DNA of 64,000 nt, taken from the NCBI GenBank assembly GCA_021272315.1, contig JAJSLI010000021.1, positions 1-64,000 of the forward strand, given 5' to 3'. Numbering within the stretch: the stretch's first letter is position 1; every line of letters starts with the position of its first letter. This document shows positions 26,033-34,965 of the stretch, one piece after another. Origin of the DNA: Methylacidiphilales bacterium. GTDB taxonomy: Bacteria > Verrucomicrobiota > Verrucomicrobiia > Methylacidiphilales > UBA1321. The notes beneath the pieces were generated by a model, which had not been told where the DNA came from, did not search any database, and saw only the letters and a list, made by a program, of their open reading frames with translations. The position numbers and the translations under genes are program-made.

Positions 26033-26831
26033 CCAGCTGGAACTTGGGATTCTGGCTCAGAAACTGGATGGGATTTTCGTAGACGAGTCGGTCGACGGCC
26101 TCTTCACTGTGTCCGCGCCGCTTCATTTCGAGGGCTGTTTTCGGAACAGCAAGGGGATCACTTTGGCCCCAATCGCAGGCACAGTTGAGCCAGATACGCT
26201 GTGCCCCGTAAACTTCCACCATGTCGATGGCGCGCGCGGGCGTGCATTTCGATTGAGGATAGAGCGTGATGCCCGCCCAAAAGCCCGCGTCGAGCACCAC
26301 ATCCACAGTGTGCTCTTCGACATGGTCGATAATCACCCGCGCCGGGTCGATGCCCCGGTTGTTTTTAAGAACGTCGACGATAAGACGTGTACCCTTCCAT
26401 TTATCTTCGAGGTGCGGTGTATGAACGAGGATCATCTGGTCATAGCGCACGGCGAGGTCGACCTGCTTTTCAAAAACCGCGACTTCGTTGCGGCTGTTTT
26501 TATTCAGGCCAATTTCTCCGATGCCCAGGACATTAGGCCGGTCGAGGAACGCGGGAATCATCGCGAGAACGTCGTTAGCCAGGGAAAGATTTTCCGCTTC
26601 CTTGGGGTTGAGGCAGAGCCACGAATAATGGGGAAGGCCAAATTGTGCGGCGCGACGTGGTTCGTAATCGGTCAACTGGCAAAAATAATCGTAAAATCCC
26701 TGCGCCGAGCTGCGATCAAACCCGGCCCAAAAAGCAGGCTCACAGACGGCACGGCATCCCGCCGTGACCATGGCCGCGTAGTCATCCGTCACCCGGCTGA
26801 TCATGTGGGCGTGAGGTTCGATGTAACGCAT
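25989..26831 (-). CDS. eboB: EboB-like TatD-family metal-dependent hydrolase
   Basis: The 280-residue amidohydrolase-type protein has '[19 protein letters not shown]' (HxH metal site), a glutamate in '[12 protein letters not shown]', '[13 protein letters not shown]' and '[15 protein letters not shown]', with a later Cys/Asp-rich '[11 protein letters not shown]'. The order matches TatD-like hydrolases of the ebo cluster. It is translated just before eboE with overlapping reading frames. The bond hydrolysed in the ebo route is not known. Confidence 0.86.
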   Translation of the reverse strand: MRYIEPHAHMISRVTDDYAAMVTAGCRAVCEPAFWAGFDRSSAQGFYDYFCQLTDYEPRRAAQFGLPHYSWLCLNPKEAENLSLANDVLAMIPAFLDRPNVLGIGEIGLNKNSRNEVAVFEKQVDLAVRYDQMILVHTPHLEDKWKGTRLIVDVLKNNRGIDPARVIIDHVEEHTVDVVLDAGFWAGITLYPQSKCTPARAIDMVEVYGAQRIWLNCACDWGQSDPLAVPKTALEMKRRGHSEEAVDRLVYENPIQFLSQNPKFQLDEIGWEDKCRAAQK

Positions 26832-26854
26832 GCTAGATGGAGAAAAACATGCGG

Positions 26855-27118
26855 TTAGAATCCGCTCCAGGCCCCGCTGGCCGATTTCGTGCCCGCTTCC
26901 GGAACCGGTTTTTCCGTCGGGTCGCTTAATACGAGCAGGATTTTTTTTGCTTTCTCGGGGCCGGGTTTTCCAAGCTCATTGAGCGCAGCGCGCAGCGATT
27001 TTATCCGGAAATCGTCCGTTCCATCGCTCCGCTCGATGCGGTCAAGAAAAGCCGCCAGATCGATCAGCTTGGAACGAGCCTCGGCAAAATAAAGATCGGT
27101 GAGATGCAAGCGATCCAT
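26855..27118 (-). CDS. Small conserved-looking protein of the ebo unit, 87 aa
   Basis: The protein starts '[20 protein letters not shown]' and is largely helical and acidic, ending in a Pro/Gly-rich tail. It lies 23 bp upstream of eboB, where eboA would be expected, but at 87 residues it is far shorter than EboA proteins (about 200 residues or more) and I cannot align it confidently with any part of EboA. It may be a substitute subunit. It has no signal or membrane segment. Confidence 0.65.
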   Translation of the reverse strand: MDRLHLTDLYFAEARSKLIDLAAFLDRIERSDGTDDFRIKSLRAALNELGKPGPEKAKKILLVLSDPTEKPVPEAGTKSASGAWSGF

Positions 27119-27126
27119 GGATCATT

Positions 27127-27867
27127 TCACGGTTTGACGGCGGAGGGTTCCACCAAGGTGATGCTGAATTCGATGGGAGTATCAAGAGGGGGAACCGCCT
27201 TTTCCTGCACCTGCCAAATTTCGTCATTATCGTAGCCTTCGCGCGGGTTGTTGACAAGTGCGGTGGGGTCGGTAACGACGGCCACAATGGAAGACTCCTG
27301 ATCGGCGAGAAAGACGCCGTCCTGAATCATGGAGCCGTTGTAGGTCCAAGACCCAGGAGTCATGGATCGATTGGTTTGGAGGTTAAAAATCCAATTATCC
27401 GCAGGAACTTCCTGCGACTTTCCGTTTTGGGTACAGATTACGGAAATCAGCACCGGCGGCCCTTTCAGCTTCGGGGCCGATTGGAGGTAGGGCGTGTCGA
27501 TGGCGGCAGGGGGGACAGATTCGTTCGGATTGGCGTTCGCATCTGCTTTGAGACCGATCAAGAGCAGGGCCAGTTGAATATCATGAGGGAGTACCTTGGT
27601 GGAGAACAGGCTTTCATGGACTTTCCCTTTTTCGTTGACGAGAAGATATTCGATCAGTCCCTGCCGCTGATTCACAGTGGCTGGAAAAGAGATACGATGA
27701 TTTTTCTTGTCCAGACGGATCCCGTTATATTCAAAAATACCGGGAGTAACCTCCTGTATGGCCGGTGCAGCCGCGGGAGTCCGAGCGTCTGGCGGAGGCG
27801 CCTGCTGGGAAAGCGGGTTGGTTGTTCCCGCCAGCAGGCTGAGCAGAAAATAAACGGAACGGATCAT
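27127..27867 (-). CDS. YdjY-domain exported protein
   Basis: The 246-residue protein has a signal peptide ('MIRSVYFLLSLLAGTTNPLS'), a Pro/Ala-rich linker and a YdjY-like domain: 'RISFPATVNQRQGLIEYLLV', 'KGKVHESLFSTKVLPHDIQL', 'VPADNWIFNLQTNRSM' and 'WTYNGSMIQDGVFLADQESS'. YdjY proteins are periplasmic and uncharacterised. It sits between the MoxR/vWA genes and the ebo genes with gaps of 2 and 8 bp, so it is part of the same long run. Confidence 0.78.
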   Translation of the reverse strand: MIRSVYFLLSLLAGTTNPLSQQAPPPDARTPAAAPAIQEVTPGIFEYNGIRLDKKNHRISFPATVNQRQGLIEYLLVNEKGKVHESLFSTKVLPHDIQLALLLIGLKADANANPNESVPPAAIDTPYLQSAPKLKGPPVLISVICTQNGKSQEVPADNWIFNLQTNRSMTPGSWTYNGSMIQDGVFLADQESSIVAVVTDPTALVNNPREGYDNDEIWQVQEKAVPPLDTPIEFSITLVEPSAVKP

Positions 27868-27869
27868 GG

Positions 27870-29696
27870 TTAATTATCCCGGATGGCAACCGGATCAATA
27901 AAAAGCACTTTGGAGCCGGCAAAGATGGAGTCGGCCTGAAGAGTCACGGTTTTGGGGTTCTGAATCGTGACCTCCATAAATCGCGGTTCCTCTCCAGCCT
28001 TGAAAGGCGGCGTGCGGGCGATTTCCCTCCCATCGGCGAGGACACGAATGTTTACCTGCGAATTCGGCGGTGAATCGGGCGACAGGGCAATCCGCATGCC
28101 CAGCGCGTGAAATTTACCAGGCAGGGGGAATTCCAGAGAAGTTCCGACCGGGGCTTCCATAATCTGCTCTTGATTCGGTCCCTCCCAACACTGGACAGGC
28201 GGAGGAGCATCCGAAACGGCATTGGCGACCTGCGGGGTGTTGGCCACTGGCACAGCTTTGGCAGACGCGACGGCGGGAGGTGGGGTTGCTTTCCAGTCGA
28301 GTTCAGCCAGGGATTGTACTTGCGAGGGGCCGGCGCGGAATTGTGCAATCTCGTCCAGGGAGACCGTGACGTGCAAGCCGGAGGCTTCCTCAATATCAAC
28401 CTCCTTGTTGCTGACGTTGAGGCTGGTGGCATTCAAGCGAGACCCGTCCCTGAGCCGAATTTCGTAATTGCCGGATTGCGCTTGCACGGGATGCAGAATA
28501 CAGACGCGAACCTCAGATTGATCATAGGTGGTCAGGCCGAGAAGAAGGGAACTGACGCTCACGCCTTTTGCATCGATGGCCTCAGGAGTCCCGTCCATGA
28601 TATCGCCATTTTTCATCAGGAGACCAACGTGAGACGCCATATCCGCGATCTGGCTCCATGCCGTGGGAAGCAGGGTGACGGCGGCGATATTCGCGCGCGG
28701 AATGGTCATGAGCGTTCCGTTTCGGTTAAATTTTCCATCCGCGTCAGAGGTTGCCGGGTCAAAATTGAGCGACTGAAAGTAGCCAGCCAGAAACGAGCCG
28801 CTTTGCAACAGCACTCCGGGGGGAAGCACCTGCGCCGAAGACGGCGCGGGGGTGAAGGAGACCTGATCGAAAACGGCCTTACCCAACTCCTTGCCCTCGC
28901 GACTATCGACGTAGAGACCGATCCAGGAGCCGACCGGGGTTTGGAAACTATTCTGCGCGACCGGGTCCCACTCTTTCCCATCGCTGGAAATCGCGGCAAC
29001 GACCCTTGTTCCATATCGCGTCAGGCGCAACCAAACTGGAATATCCATGATGGGGATTCTCGGCCCCTGTAGAGATTTTCCAACCTCGCCGCGGAAAAGG
29101 AATTCGCCCGTTTCCAGAGACATCGCGCCCAGTCTGCACATGCCCGAGTCAGCATCGAGAGTGTCCCGCATCATCAGCCCCGCCACGGCTTGCGGGTCTT
29201 TGGCGTCGATTTCCTTCACCCGCGCCGTCCACTGGCCGTCGCCTGTCCACGGTTGACCCACAAAGAAGAGGTTGTCCGAAATGCCCCTTTTGGGGGCTGC
29301 AGGAACAGGTACGGCTCCAGGAACCGGTTTGGAGGGAGGGGGGAGGGCTTCGTTGCCACTCAGAGTGAATGTTCCGTCGGCGGCAACCACGGCACCGGGA
29401 GGATTGTCCTCTCCCATGGTCTGCTCTTTCCAGGTCGCCGGCAATTGATTGCCCTTGGCGTTGTTACTGAAAAAGAAATCCAACTGGAACGGGGTCTCTC
29501 CAAAGTTCGCCTCCAGAATGTCCGAAAGATTGATTTCCGTCGGACTCAAACCGCCCTCCACGTGGATTGAGGATGCGGAGAGGGAGAGGGTGCCGGTAAC
29601 TTCGTTACCGTCCGTGATGGTGACGACACTGCCCGCCCTGAGGGGCGAAGCGGCATAACCGAGAAAAATGGAACAAATCAAGACGAAATGCTTCAT
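27870..29696 (-). CDS. Large exported protein with LamG/DUF1349-like and NPCBM-like regions
   Basis: The track's start at 29912 lies inside the upstream gene; ATG 29696 gives 'MKHFVLICSIFLGYAASPLR', a good signal peptide, and 608 residues. An N-terminal beta domain is followed by a concanavalin-like region ('GDGQWTARVKEIDAKDPQAV', 'PVWLRLTRYGTRVVAAISSD'), a middle region and a C-terminal domain resembling NPCBM ('REIARTPPFKAGEEPRFMEV'). It probably binds carbohydrate or another envelope ligand. No enzymatic motif is visible. It overlaps no neighbour and lies 26 bp after the prenyltransferase-like gene. Confidence 0.68.
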   Translation of the reverse strand: MKHFVLICSIFLGYAASPLRAGSVVTITDGNEVTGTLSLSASSIHVEGGLSPTEINLSDILEANFGETPFQLDFFFSNNAKGNQLPATWKEQTMGEDNPPGAVVAADGTFTLSGNEALPPPSKPVPGAVPVPAAPKRGISDNLFFVGQPWTGDGQWTARVKEIDAKDPQAVAGLMMRDTLDADSGMCRLGAMSLETGEFLFRGEVGKSLQGPRIPIMDIPVWLRLTRYGTRVVAAISSDGKEWDPVAQNSFQTPVGSWIGLYVDSREGKELGKAVFDQVSFTPAPSSAQVLPPGVLLQSGSFLAGYFQSLNFDPATSDADGKFNRNGTLMTIPRANIAAVTLLPTAWSQIADMASHVGLLMKNGDIMDGTPEAIDAKGVSVSSLLLGLTTYDQSEVRVCILHPVQAQSGNYEIRLRDGSRLNATSLNVSNKEVDIEEASGLHVTVSLDEIAQFRAGPSQVQSLAELDWKATPPPAVASAKAVPVANTPQVANAVSDAPPPVQCWEGPNQEQIMEAPVGTSLEFPLPGKFHALGMRIALSPDSPPNSQVNIRVLADGREIARTPPFKAGEEPRFMEVTIQNPKTVTLQADSIFAGSKVLFIDPVAIRDN

Positions 29697-29722
29697 GGGG
29701 ATCGCAAAAACGACGACAGCCG

Positions 29723-30826
29723 CTAACGCTGATAGAGGGGAAGATACCCATACGGCAACGAGAGGATGGTGGTGAAAACCGCCGTGCACCAATTCGATCC
29801 AACGCCCTTGGCATTGGGGTCCATGCTCGCATTCCAATAACTCATATCTCCCTGGGTGCTCACATGCTGGAGTAAATACTGCTGACCGAAAGTTTGATAG
29901 TAGGATTTCCACTTGTCGCCGCCCATAAGATAATGGCCGACGCCGGCGTAGTAGCTTCCGTAGGTCAAGTAAGAGGTTTGCCAGCCCGGACTGTTGCAGC
30001 TCATGATGAAATTCTTCATGATGTAGCTCGAACCATCGGCCACCAAAGGATCATCGTACAATCCGGTGATTTGGAGGGCGTAAATCGCCGCCGCCGCTCG
30101 GGCAAAAGTCGAGCCCGGCTTGCCCACCTGGTAAGAAAAACCTCCGGTCGTGCCCAAGGCGCAGCGTTTGATGTAGGCGACGGCCCGGTCGATCGTGGTC
30201 TGGGGCACGGCAATCCCCGCGCGTTTGGCCGCGCATAAGGCAACGGTTTGAGGAACCGTGACGGAAATATCGGCATCTTTCGATCCAGGTTGATAGCGCC
30301 AGCCGCCCTCCGGGTTCTGACCATGAATGATCAGGAGCACCACATGCTCAAGTTTGGGACGAATCGCGGGATTTTGAGTTTCCCCATAAAGTTCAGCCAG
30401 AACCATCGTGCCCAAACCATGGCTGTACATGTAATGAGCGCGGTCACCTTCCTGGAAGGTGCCGTCGGCCTGCACGGAATCGAGCAGGAATTGCAGGCCG
30501 TTTTTCACCTGCTTGGCGTAGGGTCCCGCATCGGGCAGATTGCCATTGGCCATGAAAGCCATCATCACGTAGGAAGTCATCGCCACCGCCCATTTGTTGG
30601 AGGCGGGACTATCCTTGTCTCCGGTCCAGGATCCATTGGGTAATTGCTGGGCGGCGAGATATTTCAAGGCTCCGTTGATGACGGCTTCCGTGCCTGCATC
30701 GACTTTGACGGTGTCATCCGATGCTAATTCCGGCTGGGCTCGCGCGAGGGCCAGATTACCCAGCAAGATCAATCCCGCGGATAAAATGGCCGTGATGCCA
30801 CGAAGGGATAATGACCGTCGCCTCAT
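29723..30826 (-). CDS. Exported prenyltransferase/squalene-cyclase-repeat (alpha-toroid) protein
   Basis: The 367-residue protein has a signal peptide and repeats of the alpha/alpha-toroid fold, such as 'ALKYLAAQQLPNGSWTGD', 'GLQFLLDSVQADGTFQEGD', 'LLIIHGQNPEGGWRYQPG' and 'AVAYIKRCALGTTGGFSYQV'. The DxDD cyclase motif is not seen, so terpene cyclisation is unlikely. Such secreted repeat proteins are common in planctomycete and verrucomicrobial MoxR/vWA operons. The start overlaps the stop of the coiled-coil gene (ATGA), implying coupled translation. Confidence 0.78.
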   Translation of the reverse strand: MRRRSLSLRGITAILSAGLILLGNLALARAQPELASDDTVKVDAGTEAVINGALKYLAAQQLPNGSWTGDKDSPASNKWAVAMTSYVMMAFMANGNLPDAGPYAKQVKNGLQFLLDSVQADGTFQEGDRAHYMYSHGLGTMVLAELYGETQNPAIRPKLEHVVLLIIHGQNPEGGWRYQPGSKDADISVTVPQTVALCAAKRAGIAVPQTTIDRAVAYIKRCALGTTGGFSYQVGKPGSTFARAAAAIYALQITGLYDDPLVADGSSYIMKNFIMSCNSPGWQTSYLTYGSYYAGVGHYLMGGDKWKSYYQTFGQQYLLQHVSTQGDMSYWNASMDPNAKGVGSNWCTAVFTTILSLPYGYLPLYQR

Positions 30827-33063
30827 GGAGTGGAAACTGAAGATTGGTCGGCCAGATTTTTCATATATTGGTCGATCATCGGAGCATACTCCTGGGGACG
30901 ATTTTCCGTTTGGGTCTGATCGATCGCGGCGCGGTCGCGGGATGCCACGGTGACGAACTTGCCGTTACCCGCAACGCCATGCAGTGTCCCTTTATCCGTA
31001 CTTCCCGCGGAAAGGGCCGTCGTGGCATCCGTGCCGGGAGCCATACCGGGCGTATCGGCTTGACCTGGCTCTGGCGGGCCCCCGGCCATGGGAGCGCCGG
31101 ATGCCGGCATCCCAGCCTGGGCCACAGCCACGGCGGCTTGGGCCTGCGCCAGCGAAGCCTGGGCGGCGGAGGCGGCAGAAGCCGTCGCCGGGGCATTGTT
31201 TTGGGCGGCCGCTTGCCGGCCTTGAGCAATCGACGCCTGCGCCGCCTGCACGGCAGTAGCTGCCGCATCGGGCAGACCGGGTGTGGCGGCGGCCGCAGCC
31301 GTAGCCTTGGCTGCTGCGGCCAAAGCTGCCGCGGCTTGCGCCATGGTGGGTGCGGCAGCCGCTGGAGAATTGCTCGTGCTCGCTTGTGGGGCGGCGGCAT
31401 CGGTAATGGCGGTGCTCACATTACTTTGTGCAGTCTGGAGATCAGTCGCCGCCGCTGCCAATGCGGTAGGATCCGCCGTCTGCTGTTGCGCCTGGGCGAT
31501 TTGCTGGGCGACTTGTTGATTGGCTTGGGCGAGCGCCGTCTGGGCCGCCTGCTGGGCAGTCTGGGCGTTCGTACTCGAGGGATCGCTCAAAGCTTGCTGG
31601 GCCTGATTCATATCGGCGGCCGCGTTCGCCAGCGCTTGAGAAGCAGGTAGGGAAACCGGCTGCGCATTTTGTTGCAAAGTTGCAGTTTGTTGTTGGAGCT
31701 GGCTCTGCTGTTGTTGGGTTTGATTGGTTGCGGTCGGGTCTGGCGGAGAGGCGCTGGCGGCCTGAGCGGTCTCTTGGGTAATCTGTTGTTGTTGCCTCAT
31801 GGCCGCCTGAATTTGATTTTGAAGATCCTGGAGCTTGGCCACCGGATCTTTGTCCGCCTCCTCGGCGGCTTTTTGCGCATCGGCCAGCTGCTGTTGCAGT
31901 TGGTTCTGGGCCTCCTCCAGTTTGGCTATCGCCTCCTGCTGGCTGGCGGCCGCCTTGACGAAGGCCAGCCCTCGCGGGCTCAGTTCGAACCGGCTCACCT
32001 GCATGGGGTCAATGGCCTCCTTGACGAGGCCGGCGGTGGCCGCGCCCAAGCTCTGCATGTCCTCTTGCAATAAATTGGTCTCATCCACCAAGTCGCCCTG
32101 TTTTCCATCGAGACCGGTTACAGGGGGCTTGACGCCGATTGCCGCGTTGGTTTGGTCGAGGAGATTTTTCTGTTCTTCGATCAGTTTGGCAAGAGCGGCG
32201 GCGTTCGCCGCGAGCGCATCAACGGCGTTGGTCGGTGGGTTGAGATCCTTGGTCACGGCCCGCAACTCATCCCGGGCGATTTGCTGCTCGTTCAACGCCT
32301 TGAGCAACTGTCCCGCCTTGAGGTCGTCGCTGGCCTGACTCAGGGCCTTTTGCAGTTGTCCCCCCTTCAGGTCCTGCTGGGCCTGCTGCAAGGCCTTGCC
32401 CTCGTCACCGGTGCTGCCCTGCGCGGCTTTGTCCAACTGCTGCTGCGCCAAGGCCACTTCATTGGCCAGCGAGTCCTGGTCGGACTGGACGATCTGCTCG
32501 GTCGTTTGATCCATGGTCGAAAGATCGGTTGAGGTTTTCCCCGCCGCAGTTTGGGCTATTTTTGCCGTCGTGCGCATCGTATCGGTCTGCTGATCGGCGA
32601 GTTCCTTGAAGCGCTCCGGCAACTCGTAGGCCGCCTGCCGTTCATCGTATTCCTTGAGGATCTGGCGAAATTGCAGAATGATCCCCTTTTCTCCCGCATA
32701 GGCATCGACCGCGTTCTGCTGCCCGGTCGGGGTGCCGGCGGCCTGGCTCGCCGTTTGCAGGGAAGTGATCACCCGTTCCATTTCCTTGGTGGAAAGGTTG
32801 CTGAGCACAGCCTTGGTCGTCTGAAGAACTTTAATGTCATCCCCGGAAATTCCGTTGGCCGTCAGTTCGTCGATCAGGCTCTGAATCTGGGTCACCACGA
32901 CGGCGGTATGAAGGCGGATATCCTGTTCATCCGCCTTGTTCTGCAGAATGGAGGTCTTGCTAACATCCTGGGCCGAAGCGGGATGGATGGAGACGATGAC
33001 GATCCCCAACAATCCAAGGGTGATTCGAGCCACCCGACGAAGAAGAGAAAGTTTTTTCATCAT
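30823..33063 (-). CDS. Exported Ala/Gln-rich coiled-coil protein
   Basis: Starting at ATG 33063 ('MMKKLSLLRRVARITLGLLG', signal peptide) the protein has about 746 residues. Residues 30-370 are helical and charged; from about 370 to 640 the sequence is dominated by A and Q with heptad-like patterns ('QQQLADAQKAAEEADKDP', 'AQANQQVAQQIAQAQQQT'), a long coiled coil or disordered rod. The C-terminus is Gly/Pro rich. No catalytic domain is visible. It lies between DUF4175 and the toroid protein and probably acts as a structural or adaptor component. Confidence 0.75.
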   Translation of the reverse strand: MMKKLSLLRRVARITLGLLGIVIVSIHPASAQDVSKTSILQNKADEQDIRLHTAVVVTQIQSLIDELTANGISGDDIKVLQTTKAVLSNLSTKEMERVITSLQTASQAAGTPTGQQNAVDAYAGEKGIILQFRQILKEYDERQAAYELPERFKELADQQTDTMRTTAKIAQTAAGKTSTDLSTMDQTTEQIVQSDQDSLANEVALAQQQLDKAAQGSTGDEGKALQQAQQDLKGGQLQKALSQASDDLKAGQLLKALNEQQIARDELRAVTKDLNPPTNAVDALAANAAALAKLIEEQKNLLDQTNAAIGVKPPVTGLDGKQGDLVDETNLLQEDMQSLGAATAGLVKEAIDPMQVSRFELSPRGLAFVKAAASQQEAIAKLEEAQNQLQQQLADAQKAAEEADKDPVAKLQDLQNQIQAAMRQQQQITQETAQAASASPPDPTATNQTQQQQSQLQQQTATLQQNAQPVSLPASQALANAAADMNQAQQALSDPSSTNAQTAQQAAQTALAQANQQVAQQIAQAQQQTADPTALAAAATDLQTAQSNVSTAITDAAAPQASTSNSPAAAAPTMAQAAAALAAAAKATAAAAATPGLPDAAATAVQAAQASIAQGRQAAAQNNAPATASAASAAQASLAQAQAAVAVAQAGMPASGAPMAGGPPEPGQADTPGMAPGTDATTALSAGSTDKGTLHGVAGNGKFVTVASRDRAAIDQTQTENRPQEYAPMIDQYMKNLADQSSVSTP

Positions 33064-33156
33064 GGGTCCCACGGCCAAAGGATCAGCCAACCTTCTAACA
33101 CGAAATTAACTTGGAAGTTGCGGTCTGTCGAACCTTTAGCCTCTCTTTTAAGACGG

Positions 33157-34950
33157 TTACTTTTTCTCCTGTTTACCCTGGATGGCCGCGCCCAAATCCT
33201 GGTTGATTTTCTCTTGGTTTTGCGAAATGTCGGTGATGGTGCTCAGGCTGTCCATCAGGCGGTTCATGATTTCCGCCTTCTTTTCCATTTCGCTGACAAT
33301 CTTGATGGTGTGATGCTCGCTCTCGCTGATGCCAGGTCCGGTGACGTTGTTGGCATCCTGGGCTTCCATCCAATATTCAATGGTCGTGCCCTCCGTGAGG
33401 GGGGGGCGAACCGCAGCCAAGTCCCATTCATAATGATTCTTCATGTTCAGGGGATGGTCCGTGCCTAGTTCCATGTCGATTCTTTTCGGTTCCGGGGGCG
33501 GAGGTGGCGTCCCGGTCGCATCACCGTTTGCGGAGTCCTGATCCTGAACGATGCGGTAAAGCAGGGCGATTTTCGCCAGTCCGTAATCGTCGCTGGCGAC
33601 AAAGGCAATGGTCGGTTTTGCCTTGAGCGTGTACAACTCTTCCAGCCGTTCCGGGTAGGTGAGTTGGATGGTGGGCGGATGGTCGGGGATAAGATCGATG
33701 CGATACTGGGTTTCATCCCCGGAGGTAACGCCGGCCTCGTTCGTGAGTTGGATGGAAAATCCGGTCAGCCCCGAGGCTGGAATATCGATCTCGCCGGTCA
33801 GGTCCGTGTCCTCCGGGCCGCCGATTTTGAGCGGAAGTTCCTGGCCGGTCCCCACCAGTTTCAGTGACGCCTTGACGATTTTGCCGTTGGCGATCGCGTG
33901 GATTTGCAGGCGGCTGCCCGCCAACAGTGCCAGATTTTCAACCGTGCGCTTGACTGTGCCGAGTCCCGTATAAGCCGGATAAACCTGTTCGCAATCGATC
34001 GAGGTTACGTTGGGACGGGGGATGACCTTCACCCGGTAAGCATCACTCGTTCCGTCGTTGAGCCGGATGGTGTAGGTGAGCGGCTGATCCACGCTGTCGA
34101 TCTTGAGGCTGAAACGATCGCGATGATCGGGCTCCGGATCGAGGGTGATTTCCTGAATCTTTCCGGCATCGTCCACCAGCGTTACCAGACCATGCGATGG
34201 AATGATCCCGAGCGCCTGAGCCTCCAGCACCACGCTGTCACCTTCCGGAATGATTTTGTTTCCGCTCAGGCAGACGACCTCGGTCTTGCGCGGAACCTTG
34301 GCCGGCAAAAGGAAAACCCGCTCCAGCAGGGCCACCGAACCGGGTCGGAAGGTGATCATAAGCAAAATCCAGAGGGCCGTCAGGATCAGCGCCCCCGAGG
34401 CGTAACGCCGCAAGGGACGCGTGGCGACAATCTTGCCAAAATCAAGGCCGACCGTTCGCGCCTCCGTCTCCTGCTGCAGGGCGTAGACCAGCTCCGGGGA
34501 ATCGGTGGTGAAATGGGGTCTGGCCAACTGAATCGTGGCGATAACGCGCCCACGGAGCCGGGGCCAGTGCTTTTCCACCATCAGGGCACAGGCTTCCAGA
34601 TTGGGAGGTAGCAGGACCAGGGGAAGAAGCTTTTTTCGGAGAAAGAAGACAAGCAGTCCGATGTCTCCGGCCAGAATTACCACCCGCTCCAGGAAGTTCA
34701 AATCCACCAGCCAATCGAGAAACATTTGCAGCGTGATCAGCATCACCGCCGCACCCAGGCATTGGGCCGCTCTCTGTCCTGTATGCACGAAGCGAAATTT
34801 CCGACGAAGATTGGTCAACTTTTTGGATAGCCTGGCCGGAACCGGGTGCTGGGCTGGAACCAGCGTCGGAGCGTAGGCCGGGGGTGTTGGAAGCGAGGTC
34901 TGAACCCGCCGGGTCTTCTTTTTTTTCGGGAGGAGGGTGAGGAGGGACAT
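33157..34950 (-). CDS. DUF4175-like membrane-anchored protein
   Basis: The 597-residue protein has a basic N-terminus, two transmembrane helices near residues 60-105 ('AAVMLITLQMFLDWLVDLNF', 'VVILAGDIGLLVFFLRKKLL'), another at about 190-205, and a long beta-rich periplasmic region with a kinked motif 'VYPAYTGLGTVKRTVENLAL'. The C-terminal stretch is helical. This build matches the DUF4175-type proteins that accompany MoxR, DUF58 and vWA proteins. It is 15 bp after the second vWA gene. Function is unknown, probably an envelope complex. Confidence 0.72.
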   Translation of the reverse strand: MSLLTLLPKKKKTRRVQTSLPTPPAYAPTLVPAQHPVPARLSKKLTNLRRKFRFVHTGQRAAQCLGAAVMLITLQMFLDWLVDLNFLERVVILAGDIGLLVFFLRKKLLPLVLLPPNLEACALMVEKHWPRLRGRVIATIQLARPHFTTDSPELVYALQQETEARTVGLDFGKIVATRPLRRYASGALILTALWILLMITFRPGSVALLERVFLLPAKVPRKTEVVCLSGNKIIPEGDSVVLEAQALGIIPSHGLVTLVDDAGKIQEITLDPEPDHRDRFSLKIDSVDQPLTYTIRLNDGTSDAYRVKVIPRPNVTSIDCEQVYPAYTGLGTVKRTVENLALLAGSRLQIHAIANGKIVKASLKLVGTGQELPLKIGGPEDTDLTGEIDIPASGLTGFSIQLTNEAGVTSGDETQYRIDLIPDHPPTIQLTYPERLEELYTLKAKPTIAFVASDDYGLAKIALLYRIVQDQDSANGDATGTPPPPPEPKRIDMELGTDHPLNMKNHYEWDLAAVRPPLTEGTTIEYWMEAQDANNVTGPGISESEHHTIKIVSEMEKKAEIMNRLMDSLSTITDISQNQEKINQDLGAAIQGKQEKK

Positions 34951-34965
34951 CGCGGGGAAGGTTTC

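Noticed and set aside
24272-27118. Reading the eboB-F genes as shikimate or nucleotide metabolism
   Set aside because: The combination of TatD, TIM barrel, UbiA, DHQS-like and phosphodiesterase genes in this order is specific to ebo loci.
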